The notes under the pieces: model-generated
The model's input: only the letters and a program-made list of their open reading frames with translations
Databases searched by the model: none
What the model was told of the DNA's origin: nothing
Made by a program: the position numbers and the translations under genes
In this document: positions 60,481 through 64,000 of the stretch, piece after piece
Layout: each line of letters begins with the position of its first letter
Position numbering within the stretch: the stretch's first letter is position 1
NCBI GenBank assembly: GCA_029962745.1
Contig: CM057155.1
Coordinates: 29,402,483-29,466,482, forward strand
Length of the DNA: 64,000 bases
Origin: Echinometra lucunter
Taxonomy: Eukaryota; Echinodermata; Echinoidea; Camarodonta; Echinometridae
Reading direction: 5' to 3'

Positions 60481-61210
60481 CATCATCGACCTCGTCACCA
60501 TCTTCATAGTCTGATGAGGAATCGAGGCGGGTGTTGATGTTGGCACTTCCAGCCTCCATAATTCCACGGGGGTTCACGGCTGCCCGACATCCTAGGAACT
60601 TGTCCATCATTTCAAAGCATTTCGTAGACATCTTCCCCCTTCCACTTATCCTGTTATTGTCAATAGCAGTATTATTATAGTCTCTCCTCAGAACCTTCAC
60701 TTTATTTTTGATTTGGAGAGGTGTCCTCTCGAACCCAAGATTGGCAAGTCTCGCAGCCAGCATATCATATATTGTCTTATTTCTTTGGCTGGAGGAGGCC
60801 ACTGCTGTATATATATCATCGACCTCGTCACCATCTTCATAGTCCGATGAGGAATCGAGGCGGGTGTTGATGTTGGCACATCCAGCCTCCATAATTCCAC
60901 GGGGGTTCACGGCTGCCCGACATCCTAGGAACTCGTCCATCATTTCAAAGCATTTCGTAGACATCTTCCCCCTTCCACTTATCCTGTTATTGTCAATAGC
61001 AGTATTATTATAGTCTCTCCTCAGAACCTTCACTTTATTTTTGATTTGGAGAGGTGTCCTCTCGAACCCAAGATTGGCAAGTCTCGCAGCCAGCATATCA
61101 TATATTGTCTTATTTCTTTGGCTGGAGGAGGCCACTGCTGTGTACACCTCCTCCTCCCTCCACATCGCTATCAGCCTCTTGGTAGCCTCGTCAGTCCAGT
61201 GCGAAGTCAT
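60481..61210 (-). CDS. Harbinger-type Myb/SANT-like protein, first exon
   Basis: ATG at 61210 gives MTSHWTDEATKRLIAMWREE, then KTIYDMLAARLANLGFERTP, LQIKNKVKVLRRDYN and STKCFEMMDEFLG: a trihelix/MADF-like Myb domain of the type encoded beside the transposase in PIF/Harbinger elements. A Ser/Asp/Glu linker (SSSDYEDGDEVDD) ends it, and the exon closes at a GTACGT donor. The domain is then repeated without helix 1 because of a 333-bp tandem duplication. No next exon or DDE transposase is visible; Gypsy sequence follows. An upstream Met-containing hydrophobic stretch is ignored because the Myb Trp lies right after this Met. Confidence 0.75.
60484..61149 (-). repeat. 333-bp in-frame tandem duplication inside the Myb exon
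   Basis: 60484-60816 and 60817-61149 differ at only a handful of bases. The period is exactly 111 codons, so the frame is preserved across the junction (DEVDD/IYTAVASS). Confidence 0.9.
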
Positions 61211-61748
61211 GATCAGATGACTACCGTATCGGTATATCAGAATGAATGATAAATAAAAATAAAAAACACGAAAGGGGAACAAAACTATACAAAAACGACG
61301 ACGTAGCTGGAAATAGGCAATACAAATCTCAAATCCAAACTGTGCAGGTCCCAGTGTAGAAATACACAAAACAATAACGATGTCGATATATGTGCGTACG
61401 TAAACACAGTACACGGCGACAGTGCAGTATATACACAACATATACTCAAAATGAATTAAAAGTTGCGCGGCGCGTGCAATCAGGCCGGAAGTTCATGCGC
61501 CAGTGCTTGATGGGATAGAAGTTCTCGTAATTTGCTTTCACATTACAAAAATCCCCACGACCTTGGAGAAAGTACTCGTAATTTTGAGAAAGTACCTACT
61601 AATTTACAGGTATTTTCTAGCAGGGATATTTCCGCGTAATTTGGTTTCACACTGGCAAAATCCTGGTATTTTCTGATCGGGGTAGAATACCCAATCAGAA
61701 AATACCAGGTATTTTTCCTGATCGGGTTGGTGTGAATGTGCCTACAAA
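61211..61748 (-). mobile_element. Harbinger 5' end, inserted in protease copy 2
   Basis: At about 61748 the protease sequence that is continuous in copy 1 is broken inside the codons for YFVFDSH, and new DNA starts AGGCACATTCACACCAACCC on the minus strand. The next 250 bp repeat TACCTGGTATTTTCTGAT and its complement and TTTCACAC/GTGTGAA words, as expected for terminal and subterminal repeats. It leads to the Myb gene. Only one end is present. Confidence 0.5.
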
Positions 61749-62310
61749 ATAATTTCCTTCTGTTTGAAGGAGCCTGATGGTACAACTTGGTGTAGTTGAT
61801 CCTACAGTAATGAACAGCCCATAGTGTTGAGAACACCATTGAAGTATGACATCATGTATGGTGTATGTGCCACTTCCTGGTGATGATTCCTTGGATGCTA
61901 GGGTCCCTGCTAATGGTTGAAATTTATTCATATAGATTCTTTTCCCACTGTCTACTAACTCTGGGAGTTAATTTATCATGAAATATGTTTCCTGTGTACT
62001 ATTGCATGCTTGTATTGTTCTATAGGATCTTGCACCTTTATGGAGAGTGGTGTTCATGTCTTGAGTAGTCCATCTTGAAGGACACTTTTCTTGTGATGTA
62101 ACAAGAAACTGCAAAAAGTAACAAGTACATTCGCTTCCAGCAGTTAGTCCAAAGACAATGTTTCCCTGATGATAGTCTGCTATTGCCAGAAGTCTTTTTG
62201 TTGAAAAGCTTGATGTGCGATATATATGTGCATCCTCTGTCTTGCAAGGAAAGCTTGCTTCTTGCTCCTTTTCTTGACTTTCATTGTGAGTGCCTTTTCC
62301 TCCCTGGAAA
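61749..62310 (-). pseudogene. C76-like protease region, copy 2
   Basis: It is paralogous to 58593-57430 without the solo LTR. The minus strand shows CPSRWTTQDMNTTLHKG-like coding in a broken frame, then LASKESSPGSGTYTIHDVIL and LFITVGSTTPSCTIRLLQTE. Stops and indels are present and it is cut by the Harbinger end. Confidence 0.65.
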
Positions 62311-62889
62311 ATAGTAAACGATAAAAATGGTTAGAATATTATTGTCTAGTGCATAAATTGCATTCAACTTTTTGAAGACCTTTTTTCCTTTTCCTATTTC
62401 ATTTTTAGAGGAAAATTTTGTGAATGCTTTCACAAATTAAATCATGTTTTAACAAAAATCATCAATCAAATATTATTTATACTCTATTATAGAATTGACT
62501 ATATTTTACAGACATTTGTGAAACTATGACTACTTCAAAATAACAATTTAATGCATTAACAAGTTTTTGATGCTTGGTTTGTGATATACATAGTAGGCTA
62601 ATACCTTTCGCATGCAGTTGAATATTTGATGTCCCTGGAAGCAGTTCTTTGTTTCAAATGGGAAGAAAAACTTCCCACTTTCTTTTGATGGTTCCTTGTA
62701 TCCTCTTTGCATGTATTTCTTTCTTTCCTCAGTGCAGGGTTGTCATCTGATAAACAAAAATATGAAATTTAAGAAAAAATCTATATATCTAACACCCCCA
62801 ACCCCTTGGCAGCAGCCTTGTAGGCTAAATAATTTGGCTTTTGGTAAGGTCTGTCAGTTCAAGCAACACACTACCGCTGCCCAGGTGGG

Positions 62890-64000
62890 GACACTAATTG
62901 CAGTACAATCAAAATACATATAAACTGTATAAAATCAAATACTGCATGGTTCGTACGTATGATTGGCTCAACAACATTAAACATATAATTGGCCCACCAG
63001 TCAGGAGGACGAGAGTTTCTTCGAGATCGTTGTAAAGGCGGATCTTCCTCATTAATTGAGGTCCCATCCTTATCATTCCTTTCCTACGTTCCGACTTTAC
63101 CTCTAAATTTATCGTTATCAGCACTATTCACATTATTGTTACATGGGGCATCAAAGACGTTTCTATTATTATCATCTTCTGCCCTTCCCCTAGCCCTATC
63201 CATAGAAATGGGTGAGGCGGGGGTGGAGGCTTGACTAGAACTGGGCGGGGTGGGCTCATTATCAACTGTCGACGTTTCTCCCATGGGCATTGGCCATTCT
63301 ATTACCTCATCAAGAAACTCATTGTCCTCGGGTATGCCAGGTAAACTAGAACTTTCGCCAACATATTTATCAATATAGGGTTTCCTAAGCTTCTCAGTGT
63401 TGGTGGGGGTGCATACCTCCTTGGGGGTAGAAAATTGCAAATTCCTATGCAATACACGTCTTTTCCATTTCTTTTCTCAGGGCGAATTTTGAACACAGGT
63501 ATATCTGGATTCGGCGGACAAACCATCACATAGGGATCTTGTTCCCACTGATCACTTAACGTATGCTTGTTCTTTAGACCACCATTTCTAACTAGAACTC
63601 GGTCACCTAAGTCAACTTTGTTCTCCTTGGTTCTCTTGTCATAGTATGATTTATTCTTGGCACGTGCCGCTTCAATCCGCTCTGAGGTCAACTTGTACGC
63701 ATAGTCTAGTCTATTCCTCAGCCCTTTCACATACTTGGGAGGGTTGGAAGCTGAACCTTCCCTGGTGGGGAGACCGAAATACAAATCTGCAGGGAGCCTA
63801 GGGTGTCTTCCATACATTAAATAAAAAGGAGAAATCCTGTGACATCATGCTTAGTGCAATCGTATGCATGTACAAGGGGAGCTACGTATAATTTCCATTC
63901 AGACTTTTTTTCGTTTGGCAGGGTCCCTAACATTCCTAAAAGAGTTCGATTCATCCTTTCACTCATACCATTCCTTTGGGGGTGATAATGGGTTGTTCGA
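62890..64000 (-). pseudogene. Gypsy integrase C-terminal region, copy 2
   Basis: Same protein as copy 1 but extending further N-terminal to the window edge. Minus-strand sequence near 63950-63830 encodes [19 protein letters not shown], carrying the Glu of the D,D-35-E integrase core, then a one-base deletion, then YGRHPRLPADLYFGLP. Further frameshifts lie near 63440 and 63090. The membrane tail and stop are deleted. The element continues beyond the window. Confidence 0.85.

Noticed and set aside
61211..61441. Hydrophobic N-terminal extension of the Myb protein
   Set aside because: The Myb domain starts right at the internal Met at 61210; upstream residues look like chance coding.

Overview
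Kind of sequence. This is eukaryotic, intron-bearing, AT-rich draft assembly (two gaps of exactly 500 N) and it is almost entirely repeats and dead or dying mobile elements. The mix (L2/CR1-like LINE, EN-bearing Helitron or 'Helentron', Gypsy integrase, hAT, Harbinger-type Myb, many palindromic MITEs, microsatellites) fits a marine invertebrate, most likely a deuterostome such as an echinoderm. That assignment is inferred from element style, not proven. No bacterial-type operon, tRNA, rRNA or CRISPR array was seen.

Layout. 1-7 kb holds three segments (A, B, C) that recur inverted at 24.5-26.4 kb (A'), 44.0-46.9 kb (B') and 32.3-34.0 kb (C'). 7.2-17.5 kb is a nest: a tnp2-like transposase fragment, a 5'-truncated LINE, a palindromic MITE splitting the LINE reverse transcriptase at its YADD motif, and a 7.4 kb insertion with a 5-bp target duplication that splits the LINE again and carries an SGNH-hydrolase-like gene. 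17.7-24.5 kb is tandem repeats and MITEs, including a clean 392-bp hAT MITE. 27.9-33.6 kb (minus) is a four-exon hAT-like transposase gene whose first exon starts with a textbook PCNA-interacting (PIP) peptide; its last visible exon is broken. 34-44 kb has no recognised gene but contains several palindromic elements and a 2.8 kb TIR element filled with two tandem arrays. 47-49.6 kb is a decayed Gag-like gene split by a 1.76 kb TIR element that carries a 159-bp satellite.

52-58.6 kb (minus) is a large decayed Helentron. In transcription order it encodes a C76-like (herpes-tegument-type) cysteine-protease-like domain, a long Glu/Lys/Arg helix repeat, a DUF6570-like region, a Rep (HUH, two-Tyr) domain, then rearranged pieces of helicase and endonuclease. 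Its protease segment plus a neighbouring Gypsy integrase end is duplicated in direct orientation at 61.7-63.8 kb, and this second copy gives the empty site of a 606-bp solo LTR. A Harbinger-type Myb/SANT gene with a 333-bp in-frame tandem duplication lies between the two copies.

How the pieces relate. Nothing here looks like a host pathway. The logic is successive insertion, and several insertions can be dated relative to each other because removing them rejoins a reading frame or matches an empty paralogue. The most interesting biology is the PIP box on the hAT-like transposase and the protease plus helix front end of the Helentron.
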